This document shows, one piece after another, positions 38,818 through 49,424 of a DNA stretch of 64,000 nt. Position numbers and translations under genes: made by a program. Positions within the stretch are counted from its first letter, which is position 1, and the number at the start of each line of letters is the position of its first letter. The DNA is from Paulinella micropora. Lineage: Eukaryota > Cercozoa > Imbricatea > Euglyphida > Paulinellidae. The stretch spans positions 62,001 through 126,000 of the forward strand of contig WBZZ01006894.1 in the NCBI GenBank assembly GCA_019918135.1. The letters run 5' to 3'. Below the pieces are notes generated by a model. It had not been told where the DNA came from. It did no database searches and saw only the letters and a program-made list of their open reading frames with translations.

Positions 38818-39708
38818 CTATCTTTTTAGCGCGAGGGTATCCGAGACTCGCAGGCGTTTTCTGGGGGGGAGACCATCCGCTGGCGTGAGCCGGGTCTGCG
38901 ACAGTGTCACTCTCTCTTTGCCGAAGCCGTCATGCACAAACAGTTGCACTTTCTCCCGCCGCCGGCGCGCCAGGTCCCAGCCTTCCGCGGGTAGAACCGT
39001 GTCTAGTACTTTGGACGCACTGGTTTGCTCCTTGGCCGCGCGCAGCAGGATGTCGTAGCAGGACCGAAGTTGCACGAGCTTGTCCTGCAACAACTGCTCC
39101 ACGTCGCCGGCCCCGCCGCAACTCAGCGGCACGGGCTCCGTTGCGCCCGGGGGTACGTCCAGGAGAAACTCAAACGAAAACCAAACGGTGGTCTCCCCGT
39201 GCTCGCTGTCGGGCACCGTCGTGCGCAACGAGAATTTGGACTGGCCCTGCTTGTTGGGCTGGCCAAGCGATCCTTTTAGTTCCGTACAGGCCGTGGGCTT
39301 GCCAGTGAACAGGGCTTCGAACCAGCTGAGTTGTGGCCGTCTGGCCAACGACAGCAGCCAAGAGGCCGTGCGGACGGCGCTGGGGAGCTGGAATTGCCGG
39401 CACTGGTCCAGGGCATGGTCGGGGACCCGTGGTGTGGCGTCGTCCTCGGAGTCGTCGTGGTGGTCACAACCGTCATTTGCGCCCTCTGCACACTCTTCTT
39501 CTTCTTCTTCTTCTTCTTCTTCGGTCCGCCGGTAGCGCACATGAATATTAACCCGGCAGCCCGTGGCCACGAGCGCGGTGCCCGTCAGTCCAAACACACT
39601 GATGCTCTGCAGAGCAGCGAGCGTCGGCCTCGGCTTGAGGGCAGAGACAGTTTGTAGAAGCCTGGTAGGTGAATGGACAGGGGTCGCCGCGCTTGGTTCG
39701 ATGGCCAT
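38818..39708 (-). CDS. Acidic-tract protein family, longest copy
   Basis: 296 residues from the ATG at 39708 (conserved MAIEPS start in the paralogue; the frame opens 9 codons earlier). Features: a hydrophobic stretch LAALQSISVFGLTGTALVAT (about 30-50), a run of ten or more Glu encoded by a trinucleotide repeat, then a globular part (RRPQLSWFEALFTGKPTACT, GDVEQLLQDKLVQLRSCYDI) and a C-terminus with VQLFVHDGFGKERVTLS and a basic PPRKRLRV. The hydrophobic stretch could be a membrane anchor. The family is not recognised. Paralogues: 47206-47854 (internal 48-codon deletion, truncated end) and a fragment near 12.4 kb. It is bracketed by 120-bp direct repeats. Confidence 0.65.
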   Translation of the reverse strand: MAIEPSAATPVHSPTRLLQTVSALKPRPTLAALQSISVFGLTGTALVATGCRVNIHVRYRRTEEEEEEEEEECAEGANDGCDHHDDSEDDATPRVPDHALDQCRQFQLPSAVRTASWLLSLARRPQLSWFEALFTGKPTACTELKGSLGQPNKQGQSKFSLRTTVPDSEHGETTVWFSFEFLLDVPPGATEPVPLSCGGAGDVEQLLQDKLVQLRSCYDILLRAAKEQTSASKVLDTVLPAEGWDLARRRREKVQLFVHDGFGKERVTLSQTRLTPADGLPPRKRLRVSDTLALKR

Positions 39709-40001
39709 GCTTGTTGGTCGGATTCGGATTTGCAAGCTTGGCGTTTGATACGTTAGACCAAAGGAGACAGGCTTTTGCTTGGCTCACAATGACATAATAG
39801 AACGGGCGGGGCACCCCCCCCCCTTCTCATCATTTTTTTAGGGCCGTGGTCAGGAAGAGGTAGCCGGGAGGATCAGGCGGTGGGGACGGACAATATTGTT
39901 TGTACGCCCGCCGGAATGCTTGCTAGTCTCCGCACCCCCAAACGCCGGTGCCGAGCAGAGCGCAAGTGCTTAGCCTCCGCCGCACTCGTCCGGCAGCGTG
40001 T

Positions 40002-40124
40002 TCAAGTGTCTGGCTTTAATTAAAAAAAAATCTTTTAGCTTAGGCAGGAGCTAGGTGTTTGCTTCTAGGGCAGGCCCCAGCGCAAAGCAAGCCACCACCT
40101 AGATCCGGCGTCGCCCTGCGCGGC
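40002..40124 (+). repeat. Direct repeat, right copy
   Basis: Pairs with 38523-38653. The following 40125-40240 includes TTCCAGCAAAACTTAGGTTT and AGCTATATCACGCC, similar to the FG-GAP upstream repeat. The 39709-40001 stretch is unique with no gene seen. Confidence 0.7.
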
Positions 40125-40239
40125 CGCCAGCGCGTACCGAGCCGCCCTTGTTTTCTGTTTGGCGCTTGGGCTTTGGGCCATGTCCGAATTTTCCAGCAAA
40201 ACTTAGGTTTTCAGCTATATCACGCCAAAATAATACAAG

Positions 40240-40785
40240 TATGTTCAGCATCTGTAGGGCTCGGCCACTGTGCTCAAGGTCAGAAAAACATAAAAAGAAA
40301 AAAAAATTGTCCGACAACAAAGGGAACAGACGGGGGGGTAGAAGGGGGGATAGAAGGGGGGGACGGAGGAAGAGGAAGGGGGGAAGAAGGGGGCAGAGTG
40401 TGCTTCCCCCCCCCCCCCCGTTGCCCCTCTCGTCACTCTGTCCCCCTTGTCCTCTGCTATCCCCCCCTCTCCTCTTCCCTTGTTTGCGCGTGCAAACGCG
40501 TTCCAAAAAAATTTTATTTTCCAGTTTTCATATTTCCGCAGATATTTCCGCAGATCTTGCAGAGGGAAGAAGCAGGGGAGGAGGAAGCACGAATTGTCGG
40601 AGTGGTAGTGGGAAGGGGGAGGAGCAGGGGCGCGCTTCGCCGGTGTACAAGAAAAAGCCACGCGAGAAAATATTTTAATCTTGGCACTGAGAACGAGAAC
40701 ATGTATAGGGAGGGGCGGGGTGTGCTCCCCTCTCCCCGTACCCCCTCTCGTCCCTCTGTTCCCCCTTGTCCCCTGCTATCTGTCA
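40240..40785 (-). repeat. Mosaic repeat block, minus orientation
   Basis: The module set appears reverse-complemented: GCGTGCAAACGCGTTCCAAA, CGCGCTTCGCCGGTGTACAA, TTGGCACTGAGAACG. From here to about 47.2 kb most mosaic modules are in minus orientation, whereas 1-24 kb is almost all plus. Confidence 0.85.
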
Positions 40786-41075
40786 CGTCCGCAAAGTTCT
40801 GGAAGCACAAATCTGTAGTAGCTCGTCGTAGGCAACATCTTCAAACGTTCGCAGGTTTAGTTCCCGGAGGTTAGAGACCAGCGCTAGCACCAGTAGAACC
40901 GAAGCCGCGAGGCCACCACTATAGATTAACGTCAGCACGCAGAGGTTGTTTAGGTAGAGCAAGGAATCCAGACTGCCGTCCTGGCCTAGCCGGCAGACAT
41001 CTAGTTCCAAGGTCTTGAGTTCGGTCAGCGCTCGCAGGAAATTTAACCCCCGGCGGGTGACTTCCCAACACTAGT
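40785..41075 (-). pseudogene. Leucine-rich repeat fragment
   Basis: A minus-strand frame reads LRALTELKTLELDVCRLGQD, then LNNLCVLTLIYSGGLAASVL and NLRELNLRTFEDVAYDELLQ, a canonical LRR cadence distinct from the 34-kb family. It stops at repeat DNA (TGTCACGTCC) on one side and has no start on the other. A remnant of an LRR gene. Confidence 0.55.
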
Positions 41076-41094
41076 TCAGCGAGGGCTAGGGCCG

Positions 41095-42180
41095 CTAATA
41101 CCCGGGCCAGGCCCGGGGGGCTCAAAGAACAGGGGAAGGGCAAGGGGGGAGGGAGAGAGCGCAGAGGCTACCAAAAAAAATATATGAAACGCCTCAACTA
41201 AACTTCGCACTGCCCCCCCCCCCCCTTCTCCCTTGTCGAGACTCCGGCTGAATTAAAGCTCGACAAGGCAGTGCACTTGACATTTGCAACGGCACCCCTC
41301 AGGCTGCCGCAGCATCCGGCCTACGTTATGTCGCTGCGGTAGCCTATGCTAGAACCCTGGCCAACACCGTCTGTGCTCTACTCGCGCGCCAAGAGAGTGC
41401 GAAAAAGAATACGTTGAATCAAAGCTCAACGGTCCTACACTAGGGGCACTGAAAACTAGGAGCGGAGCACCGTGCTTCCAGCACGACCCTGCGGCGAATG
41501 GATGGGCGGTGGTCAATGTGCTAGGAGGACAAGAGTCCCCGGCCGGCCCCGACGGCGTTCTGTCCGTGCCATGGCTCGGCCACCGTGCGCAAGATCAGCG
41601 GGAATATGAAAAGATCTGCGGAAATTCTTTTTGCCCGACAACAAAGGGAACAGACGGGGGAAGGGAAGAAGGGGGGAGGAGGAAGAGAAAGGGGGGGAAG
41701 GAAGAAGTGGGCGGGATGTGTTTCCCCCCCGCGCCCCCTCACTGTCTGAGAATCGGGAGGGCAGGGGCGCGCTTCGCCTGTGTACAAGAAAGAAAAATAA
41801 AAATTTTTGATAAAGTTTTAATCCTAGCACTGAGAACCAAGAGGGAGAGGGAAGGGACAGGGGAGAGTGGGGCGCTTCGCCGGTGCAAAAAAAGCCCACG
41901 CTGAATTAGCACTGAAAGCTAGGAGCAGATCACCGTGCCCCCAGCACGGCCCTGCGGCGGATTGATGGGCGGTGGTCGTGCTGGGCCAGGACAAAAGCCT
42001 TGCTACTCTGACGGCGTCCTGTCCGTGCCATGGCTCGGGAGCGGGAAGGAAGGGGGAGGGGTAGGGGCGTCAAGGGAGTGCGAAAAAGAATGCGCTGCGG
42101 TGACCGACGCGATGAAAAGCCTGGCCCCCGAAGTTGCGCAAGGTCAGAAAATTATGAAAAGATCTGCGGAATTTTCTTTG
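41095..42180 (-). repeat. Mosaic repeat block, minus orientation
   Basis: GCTGAATTAAAGCTCGACAA, AGCATCCGGCCTACGTTATG, TCTGTGCTCTACTCGCGCGC, CCGTGCTTCCAGCACGACCC and GACGGCGTTCTGTCCGTGCC modules. A hairpin GGCCCGGGGGGCTC opens the block. Confidence 0.85.
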
Positions 42181-42250
42181 TCCGGCCTGTGGCTGGCCCT
42201 GGATATGCAGCGCCAAGCGCACGCACGAGGGCTCGATGGATACCTGCAGG

Positions 42251-42312
42251 TGCTGGTGCGACAGTTACAAGCGGAGGTGATGTCCTTCTCACTTTTAACT
42301 GTCGCACCAGCA
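42251..42312. other. 17-bp perfect inverted repeat
   Basis: TGCTGGTGCGACAGTTA at 42251-42267 pairs perfectly with 42296-42312, leaving a 28-nt loop. It lies in unique DNA about 130 nt beyond the 3' end of the minus-strand coiled-coil gene. It is the strongest isolated stem-loop in the window and could mark a transcript end, as hairpins do in several giant viruses. A plus frame across 41935-42378 has a helical stretch (LWLALDMQRQAHARGL), but I do not call it a gene. Confidence 0.6.
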
Positions 42313-42443
42313 ACAAGTATGGGAGTGACGTGCCGAGGGAGACGGATCTTTACGCCTGGTAACCCGACGCCTGGCTAGCAGACAAGGAGAAATTTGTTTT
42401 ATTGAAAAAAAAGGAACCAGCTCTGGGTCTGCCGAATCTCTGC

Positions 42444-44249
42444 TTATTGATTACTGCCAGGCTCGTACACCACTTTACCCAACTGAAGAAATTGTTGTCT
42501 GAGTTCTTGTGTCTGTTCATTTATACGCGCCAAACGTTCTTCCGAGTCTGTGACGCGCTTTTTTATACGCCGTAGCTCGCCCTTGGCGTTTGCGATCTTG
42601 TTTGTAAGCTCTTCGCACTCGCGTTGGAGTTCATCTTTGTCTTTGGTCAGGGATTTTATCGCTTGGTTCAGACGTTTAATCTGTCGGTTCAATTTATTTT
42701 TGTGCTCGTGCTGCCCTCTACGACTGTCGCCGCCGTCCACGGCACGGTCTAAAACATTTTGTGGTGGTGGTGGTTCACTCTGTTGTTGGTTCAACCCTAG
42801 TGTGCCGTCCGCGTTTTCTGTCTCTTTGCGCTCGCCGTCCGCAACGCCGCCGCCAGCAGCGTCGGCTTTGCGAACGTCTTGCTGTCTTGCTTTGGCAGGA
42901 CCGATCGTGTGCACCGTGACGGGTCTGCCCTTGGTTACCGTCACAGGCACGACGGGTCTGCCCTTGGTTACCGTCACAGGCACGGGCCTGGAATAATATT
43001 CGTCCAGATGTCTGATCGCAACCTGTACACATTTTTTGGGCGGTCCTATCCGACCTGTGCTCGTCGCCTTTAGGAATATTTTGTATTGCTCTTCTTGACA
43101 CGTCTTGCCCACAACACACGCGGGGCGTGGCAAAGACAACCAATTCTCGCGCAGCTCCTGCCCCCGTGAGCGGAGGAAGTCTACAAAGCATAGCAAGGTC
43201 GGCACTCGGCCAACCATCAACGTAAGTCCAACCTTGGCGTCCTGGATAAACATTTGGTATGCCAGCGCCTCGAAAGCTTCCTGGATTCGCTCTCCGTCGA
43301 TGGTCGAGTGTACTTGGGCTTCAAAAAAGAACTTGAACAAAACAGGCGATTGTAGGAACGCCGCAGCCGTACACCAGTTCCAGTTAAAGAGACACATCAA
43401 ATGCGTGCCAATGCGGAGTGTGCCGAGAACTTCCGACGGGTCGAACAGCAGGAGGGCGAGTCTCAGGATACTGGTCACTCGCACGCAAAGTGATAGAGTG
43501 GGTATGTTGTCGGGACGAATCCTCAGCGTTTCCAACAACTCGCAGAGCAGGAGCTGTCGCGCCCGAGCCGGTGGCAGACGTTTTCTATCCGCAGGAGTCA
43601 TTTTTGACAGTTCGGACAGGGCCGAATGTGCACACCTCGTCGGGAGCTGCTCAAAGATCTGGCACGCCAGTCTAAACCAAGAGAACCAGATCACAACAAA
43701 CCCAACGCCCGTCTGACCACTGAAGGTTACCGTGGCCAACTTGGCCGATATTGCCTCTGCTGGGCACAGTCGTTGATGCTCTGAACACAACTGCTTCTCT
43801 ACCGTGCCAGAGATGAGCTTAGCCTCCTGTGTGATTTCGGCGCTTATACAGACCCCAAGCCGATACCAAAACAGTTGTATGCCAGTCTCGTGGCTAATGT
43901 CGTCTTCCCTGCTGAGCCTGTAAACCATATTGACCAAGTAGAAAGCATGCTGTGTTATATCCATCATCACGAATTCCCGATCCTTCCTGAGCACTGTAAG
44001 CGCTTGGCCGTCCGCACCTTGGAAAAAGCGTCGCCAAAACGTGGCTCCGCCCCATTCCAGGCAGCCGCTCATTCTTAAGTACTTCATGTGATCTTCGACC
44101 AAACCATTTTTTTCTTGCAGAAGCTCGTTAACGAAGTTGATCGCATGCTTTAGACCGTCGGGTTTATGTTGCAGTTCGAGCAACTCCTTCGCATCATTGG
44201 CCCAGCGACGCGTCAAACTACGCGTTGGTGGTCGCGTGTCTTGGCTCAT
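42444..44249 (-). CDS. Orphan 601-aa protein with C-terminal coiled coil
   Basis: Residues 1-390 are helix-rich with Cys and Trp (FVVIWFSWFRLACQIFEQLP, FNWNWCTAAAFLQSPVLF); two stretches near 185-200 and 275-285 are hydrophobic enough to be membrane-associated. A Pro/Thr linker has a near-perfect 33-nt tandem duplication giving VPVTVTKGRPV twice (42919-42984). A Gly/Glu-rich region follows. The last ~85 residues are a clear heptad coiled coil (KLNRQIKRLNQAIKSLTKDK, KDELQRECEELTNKIA). No family is recognised; a structural or tethering role is a guess. The frame is intact and unique, and an AT-rich stretch GTAATTTATCC precedes the ATG. Confidence 0.7.
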   Translation of the reverse strand: MSQDTRPPTRSLTRRWANDAKELLELQHKPDGLKHAINFVNELLQEKNGLVEDHMKYLRMSGCLEWGGATFWRRFFQGADGQALTVLRKDREFVMMDITQHAFYLVNMVYRLSREDDISHETGIQLFWYRLGVCISAEITQEAKLISGTVEKQLCSEHQRLCPAEAISAKLATVTFSGQTGVGFVVIWFSWFRLACQIFEQLPTRCAHSALSELSKMTPADRKRLPPARARQLLLCELLETLRIRPDNIPTLSLCVRVTSILRLALLLFDPSEVLGTLRIGTHLMCLFNWNWCTAAAFLQSPVLFKFFFEAQVHSTIDGERIQEAFEALAYQMFIQDAKVGLTLMVGRVPTLLCFVDFLRSRGQELRENWLSLPRPACVVGKTCQEEQYKIFLKATSTGRIGPPKKCVQVAIRHLDEYYSRPVPVTVTKGRPVVPVTVTKGRPVTVHTIGPAKARQQDVRKADAAGGGVADGERKETENADGTLGLNQQQSEPPPPQNVLDRAVDGGDSRRGQHEHKNKLNRQIKRLNQAIKSLTKDKDELQRECEELTNKIANAKGELRRIKKRVTDSEERLARINEQTQELRQQFLQLGKVVYEPGSNQ

Positions 44250-45441
44250 GTGGTCGTTTTTTTTGGATAAATTACAACATCAACTACAATCCCCTTCCAA
44301 AAAGCCGTGTTTTTTTTTCTGCCCGACAGTCGGCCCCCCCCAGGTGCTTTTCCCCTTTTTTTTGTCCCGACACAGAGACGAAGTTCCGTTGGTATATTCT
44401 TGATGGATCCACACCAGATCTTTCAAGTTTTTGTTGTTGCACTCGTTGTCCGCGCAGGGTCCGCGGGGATATGACCAGAGGAAAATACTTTTTTTTGCCC
44501 GACAACAAAAAAAAAAAACAGATAAGAGGAAGAAGGGGGGAGGGAGTAGAGTGGATGCACAGGGAAGGGGCCGGGGAGGATTAATCTATCTTCCCCCCCC
44601 CCCCCCAGCAGTAGAATGGAAGGTGCAAGGGCGCCAGGCATAGAGGGGGTGTGGGCGCCTTGAGCCACCCTGGGCTCAGAGGAGGGGAGGGGGCGCTTCG
44701 CCGTTGTACGGATTTATGCTGAATTAAAGCTCGACTGTCTTACACTTGACACTTGTAACGGTACTTTCAAGTTGCCACGGCATCCGGCCCACTGGACGGT
44801 CGTACACAACCCCCGACGGCGTCCTGTCTGTGCCATAGCTAGGCCACCGTGCGCAAGACCTGCGGAAATATGAAAAAAATTGCCCGACAAGAAAAACAAA
44901 CGGGGAGGGGAATACGAAAGGGGGAAGGAGAGAGGAAGAGGAAGGGGGGAAGAAGGGGGCGGGGTGTGCTCCCTTTCGTCCCTCTGTTCCCCCTGTCCAC
45001 TGCTATCTTTCCTCTCCCATCGTCCCTCCTTAGAGCGAGCGCGTGCAGACGCGTTCCGAAGAAAACTTTCTTTTCCACTTTTCATATTCCTGCAGATATT
45101 TCCGCACATCTTACGCACTGTGCTCGAGCACGACCCTGCGACGGATGGATGGCGCGGTGGTCATTGTGCTAGGGGAGCAAGGGGCCTCACGACCCCCCGA
45201 CGGCGTCCTGTCCGTACCAGGGCTCGGCCACCGTGCGCAAGGTCCGCGGGAATATCTACAGGAATATGAAAAGATCTGCGGACATTTTTTTTGCCCGACA
45301 ACCAAAGAATCAAACAGGGGGGAAGGGGACGACGGGAAAAGAGGGAAGGGAGGGGGCGGGGTAGAGCACTCCCCTTCTTCCCCCCTTCCTCGTTCTCCTC
45401 CCCCTCCCTCCCCTCGTCCCCTGTTAAACGCATCCAAAAAA

Positions 45442-45556
45442 ATCGGATTGGATTGAAATCTAGGAAGGCAAACCCCCCTGAAACCGGCAGACAGCTGGGA
45501 GAGAGAAAGGGCAGCACGCGGCTGCCCTTCCTCCTCAGAGCGGGGGGCTAAAATAA
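45442..45556 (+). repeat. Type B repeat
   Basis: GGATTGGATTGAAATCTAGG, AAACCGGCAGACAGCTGG, GAAAGGGCAGCACGCGGC, CCTCAGAGCGGGGGG. Same element as at 6749, 45966, 50334 and 54868; about 110 bp in the longer copies. Confidence 0.8.
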
Positions 45557-45965
45557 GTAAACCTTTTTTGGAGCCCACCGATGGGGTGGGGCGCCCCCCC
45601 CCTCCCTTTCTTTCTTTCCTCCCTCTGAGCCCCCTGAGCCCTGGGGCTCAAGGAGCACGGGAAGGGGAAATCGGGAGCGGGAGGGAAGGGGGGGGGGGAG
45701 TAGGGGCGTCAAGAGAGTGTGAAAAAGAATGCGCTGAATTAAAGCTCGACGGTCTTACATTGGGGCACTGAAAACTAGGAGCAGGGCACCGTGCTCCAGC
45801 ACGACCCTGCGGCGAATGAATGGGCGATGATCAATGTGCCCGGCCGGGACAAAGGCCCCGACCGGCCCGACTGCATCCTGTCCGTGCCATGGCTGGACCA
45901 CCGTGCGCAAGGCCCGCGGGAATATGAAAAAGGGAGAGAGCAAAGAAAAGGGCAAGAGGGTTGCC

Positions 45966-46115
45966 CTCCGGATTGGATTGAAATCTAGGAAGGCAAACCT
46001 CCCAGAGACCGACAGACAGGCAGCTGGGAAGAGAGAAAGAGCAGCACGCGGCACGTCCTCTTCCCTCCTCAGAGCGGAGGGCAAAAATAAGTAAACTTTC
46101 TTTGGAGCCCCCCGG
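45966..46115 (+). repeat. Type B repeat
   Basis: GGATTGGATTGAAATCTAGG through GCAGCACGCGGCACGTCCTC, CCTCAGAGCGGAGGG and AAAATAAGTAAACTTTCTTT. The tail AAAATAAGTAAAC is shared with the previous copy. Confidence 0.8.
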
Positions 46116-47205
46116 GGGGAACGGGAGGGAGAGGAGGAGGGTAAGGGCGCCAAGAGAGTGCGAAAAAGAATGCGCTGAATTAAAGCTCGACGGTCGTACA
46201 CTCGGGCACTGAAAATTAAGAGCAGAGCACCTTGCTCCAGCACGACCTGCGGCGAATGGTACTGCCCCCGTGGTCATGTGTGCCAGGAGGACAAGAGCCC
46301 CTCGCTTACCCCGACGGCATCCTGTCCGTGCCATGGCTCGGCCACCGTGCGCAAGGTCAGAAAAGTATGAAAAGAGGGAGGGGGGGAGGGCGCTTCGCCG
46401 GTGTACAAGAAAAAACCACGCGAGAAAAATTTACTGGCAAAATTTGAATCTTGGCACTGAGAACTAAGAGAGGGAGAGGGAAGGGGCCGGGGAGAATCAA
46501 GCACGATCTGTCTTGCCTCCCCCCCCCCCCCGTCTGAGAACGTGTACAGGGAGAGGCGGGTTGTGCTTCCCCCATCCCCCCTCTCGTCCCTCTGTTCCCC
46601 TTGTCCCCAGTTATCCCCCTGCCCTCGTCCCTCCTCAGAGCGCGCGCAAACGCGTTCCAAAAAAAGTTTTTGTTTTCCACTTTTCATATTCCAGCAGATA
46701 TTTCCGCAGATCCTTGCAGAGGGAAGAGGCAGGGAAGGAGGAAGCACGAATTGTCGGGAGTGGCGGTGGGAAGGGGGAGAAGCAGGGGCGCGCTTCGCCG
46801 GTGTACAAAAAAGAATCACGCAAAAAAAAGAAATCTCTGATAAAGTTTTAATATTGGCACTGAGAACTAGGAGAACAAGAGCCCCCGGCCGACCCCGACG
46901 GCGTCCTGTCCGTGCCATAGCTCAGCCACCGTGTGCAATGTCAGAAAAATATGAAAAGAGGGGGGAGGGCGCCTGGCATGGGGAGGGGGTTGCATGTATT
47001 TATTTCTTTTTGAGCTTCTGCGCCCTCGTCTGAGAATCGGGAGCGGGAGAGGGGGAAGGTAGGGACGCGCTTCGCCGGTGTACAGGAAAAATCACGCGAA
47101 AAAAATTACTGACAAAATTTCAATTTTGGCACTGAGAACGTGTACAGGGAGGGGCGGGGTGTGCTCCCCCTCCCCATCCTCTCTCTCCCCTTTCCTCTCC
47201 CGCTC

Positions 47206-47854
47206 TCGACAGTGTCATTCTCTCTTTGCCGAAGCCGTCATGCACAAACAGTTGCACTTTCTCCCGCCGCCGGCGCGCCAGGTCCCAGCCTTCCGCGGGT
47301 AGCACCGTGTCTAGTACCTGCTGTGCGCTGGTTTGCTCCTTGGCCGCGCGCAGCAGGATGCCGTAGCAGGACCGAAGTTGCACGAGCTTGTCCTGCAACA
47401 ACTGCTCCACGTCTCCGGCCCCGCTGCAAATCAGCGGCACGGGTTCCGTACAGGCCGTGGGCTTGCCAGTGAACAGGGCTTCAAACCAGCTGAGTTGCGG
47501 CCGTCTGGCCAGCGACAGCAGCCAGACGGCCGTGCGGACGGCGTTGGGGAGCTGGATTTGCCGGCACTGGTCCAGAGCATGGTCATATAGCCGTGGTGTG
47601 GCGTCGTCCTCGGAGTCGTCGTCGTGGTGGTCAATTGCGCCCTCTTCTTCGTCTTCTTCTTCTTCTTCTTCGGTCCGCCGGTAACGCACATGAATATTAA
47701 CACGGCAGCCCGTGGCCACGAGCGCGGTGGCCGTCAGTTGTTGCAGGACACGGATGCTCTGCAGAGCAGCGAGCGTCGGCCTCTGCTTAAGGGCAGATTG
47801 TAGAAGCCTGGTAGGTGAATTGACAGGGGTCGCCACGCTTGGTTCGATGGCCAT
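47206..47854 (-). CDS. Acidic-tract protein, shortened copy with repeat-derived C-terminus
   Basis: Homologue of 38818-39708 starting at the matching MAIEPS ATG (47854). The hydrophobic N-terminal stretch, acidic tract and globular part are kept. Relative to the longer copy, 48 codons are missing in frame, with TCCGT at both edges of the deleted segment. The C-terminus follows the family to HDGFGKERMTLS and then runs into mosaic repeat DNA, which supplies a foreign tail to a stop at 47120. Possibly still expressed, possibly dying. Confidence 0.6.
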
Positions 47855-47869
47855 GCTTGTTGGGAAGAA

Positions 47870-48456
47870 GAGGGGCCAGGGGGAGGTCAAGGAACAAGGT
47901 GAGGATCGGGGCGAAGAAGAGCAGGACGAGGGCGAGGACGAAGACGACGAGGGGAGAGAGCGACGTGAGGAGGAAGACAGGATTGACCCCTTGCGGTTGG
48001 TACACGAGATTGCAGACAATTATCACCTACTGACGGACTGGGTCGCAAGTGATGAAGAGAAAGCTACGAGCGGCAAACGTGCGGGGCGTCGCCTTGCTTG
48101 GCCGCCCGAAGAAGAATGCCCCCAGCCCCGCCGTTGTGGCCTGCGCGCGGGCCTGCGCGCAGCAGGGCTGCGGGGGAAGTTTTCGATCCTGCGCCGCTTC
48201 CAGTCGCCGCAGGGCGAAGTTGCTTATGGCGCCAAGGACTTTGGCGGGCTCTGCCTGAGCGCTGACAGGGCTAGCCGTGCTATAAGACACTGGACCACGA
48301 CGACGTCTGGAAACTTGGTGCAGACAGCTGGCTCTCCGTGTACAAGCGTCCTTGTCGACCCCCTACAGCAGCGCCCACTGGGACAAGATGCGCTTACAGT
48401 TGCTGGCTCCGTTGGTACACGAGGGCAGCGCCACGGATGCCTGACAACAAAAATCC
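47870..48456 (+). pseudogene. Possible decayed gene
   Basis: Unique DNA with three partly plausible frames. The first reads an acidic GEDRGEEEQDEGEDEDDEG then IDPLRLVHEIADNYHLLTDW. Another later reads YKTLDHDDVWKLGADSW, and a third HWDKMRLQLLAPLVHEGSAT before a stop. The alternation looks like a frameshifted gene, but there is no intact homologue in the window to confirm it. The next ~200 bp (48457-48675) are unassigned. Confidence 0.3.
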
Positions 48457-48675
48457 TAATCAAACTCTAACCACCACCACCACTCCAGAACCCAGTGCTG
48501 ACGAAGATGCACTTCCTCCTCACCGCCCCGAACTCGTGCGCCAAAACGCTCAACCAAGTGTCACAAGATAAGGCCTCTGTAAAACAAACGTTACTGGAAA
48601 ATTCTCAAAATGCAGTTTTTATTAAAGAATGTTTTTGTACTTTTCTTGCGCGAGCTGGGCTAGCAGCCGCGCAGC

Positions 48676-49292
48676 CTAGCCATTAGATAAACCCTGTCGC
48701 CAGGACGCACCCACGTCATTGCCGATGACCACAGGCCGGGTTCTCGCGAGCCAGTAATCGAACGACGAGAGCCAAGCAGTGGCCGCCAGATGTTTCAGAC
48801 TGCAGCGCGGGGGGCAGACGTCGTCCAAGAAACTGCAGCCCAGCCGCGCGGCGTCGGACAGCGCCAGCGCGCCTTGTGACCACGTGCCCAGGCGGCCAGT
48901 GCAACTGCGGGGCCCGCATTCAGTCGAGAGCGGGACACGCGCCCATTGTAATGCGCAGCCCAGCACAAGAGGAGGGCAACCCACTGCGTTCCAGTACCGC
49001 CACTGCGTACACGTAGACGCTGGTTAGGCTGGTCTCGTCAGGGCTGTCCGCGTCATTGACAATGTTGCCAAAGGCGCCGTGCTGGCGTTGGTGTTGAGAC
49101 AGATCCGACAAGTCGGAGCACAGCCAACCGCTGGCATTGCTGTCATTGGTGCGCACAGCAATAAACATCCAGCGCCCCCGGCACCAACAGCGGCTCTTTT
49201 AAGCGCTGTTGCAACAAACCCCCCAGCCGAACCAAAGCGCTGCCGTCGTTGTCGCTCAGCAAGTTGGGGACGGCGAGCCAAGCACACCACAT
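48676..49292 (-). pseudogene. Broken Cys-rich protein gene
   Basis: Three consecutive minus-strand segments in different frames form what looks like one protein: MWCAWLAVPNLLSDNDGSAL, then IAVRTNDSNASGWLCSDLSD, then TECGPRSCTGRLGTWSQGAL with CSFLDDVCPPRCSL. Each breaks off where the next begins, implying two frameshifts. The Cys pattern suggests a disulphide-bonded extracellular protein. No paralogue in the window. Sequencing error cannot be excluded. Confidence 0.45.
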
Positions 49293-49424
49293 TCCTTTTC
49301 TTTGGGGGTTCTTAGGCAAAGCTGTAGTCAACAAGGGTGCAAACTAGCCAGCCAGTGAGAGAAAACGGAAGAGAGTTTATATACTATAGTAGCATTCGCG
49401 GGGCTCTTAATTATCAACAAGTTT

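Larger units (their letters stand above)
44250..47205 (-). repeat. Mosaic dispersed-repeat array D, minus orientation
   Basis: Nearly 3 kb of reverse-complemented modules, with GACGGCGTCCTGTCCGTGCC-type cores near 44815, 45200, 45870, 46312 and 46898 and repeated CGCTTCGCCGGTGTACA. It includes two type B repeats, listed separately. Many small frames, none conserved. It ends inside the 3' part of the acidic-tract gene. The first ~190 bp (44250-44440) are unique promoter-side DNA of the coiled-coil gene. Confidence 0.9.

Noticed and set aside
38904-39535. Several long plus frames antisense to the acidic-tract gene
   Set aside because: Shadow frames of the minus-strand gene; the minus frame is the one conserved with its paralogue at 47.2-47.9 kb and the fragment at 12.4 kb.
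40059-40874. 271-codon plus frame
   Set aside because: Runs through minus-oriented mosaic modules and antisense to a leucine-rich fragment; no protein-like conservation.
47712-47860. Plus frame starting MATSAVAVSCC
   Set aside because: Antisense to the conserved start of the acidic-tract gene; only the part beyond 47870 could be independent, and that is listed as a possible decayed gene.
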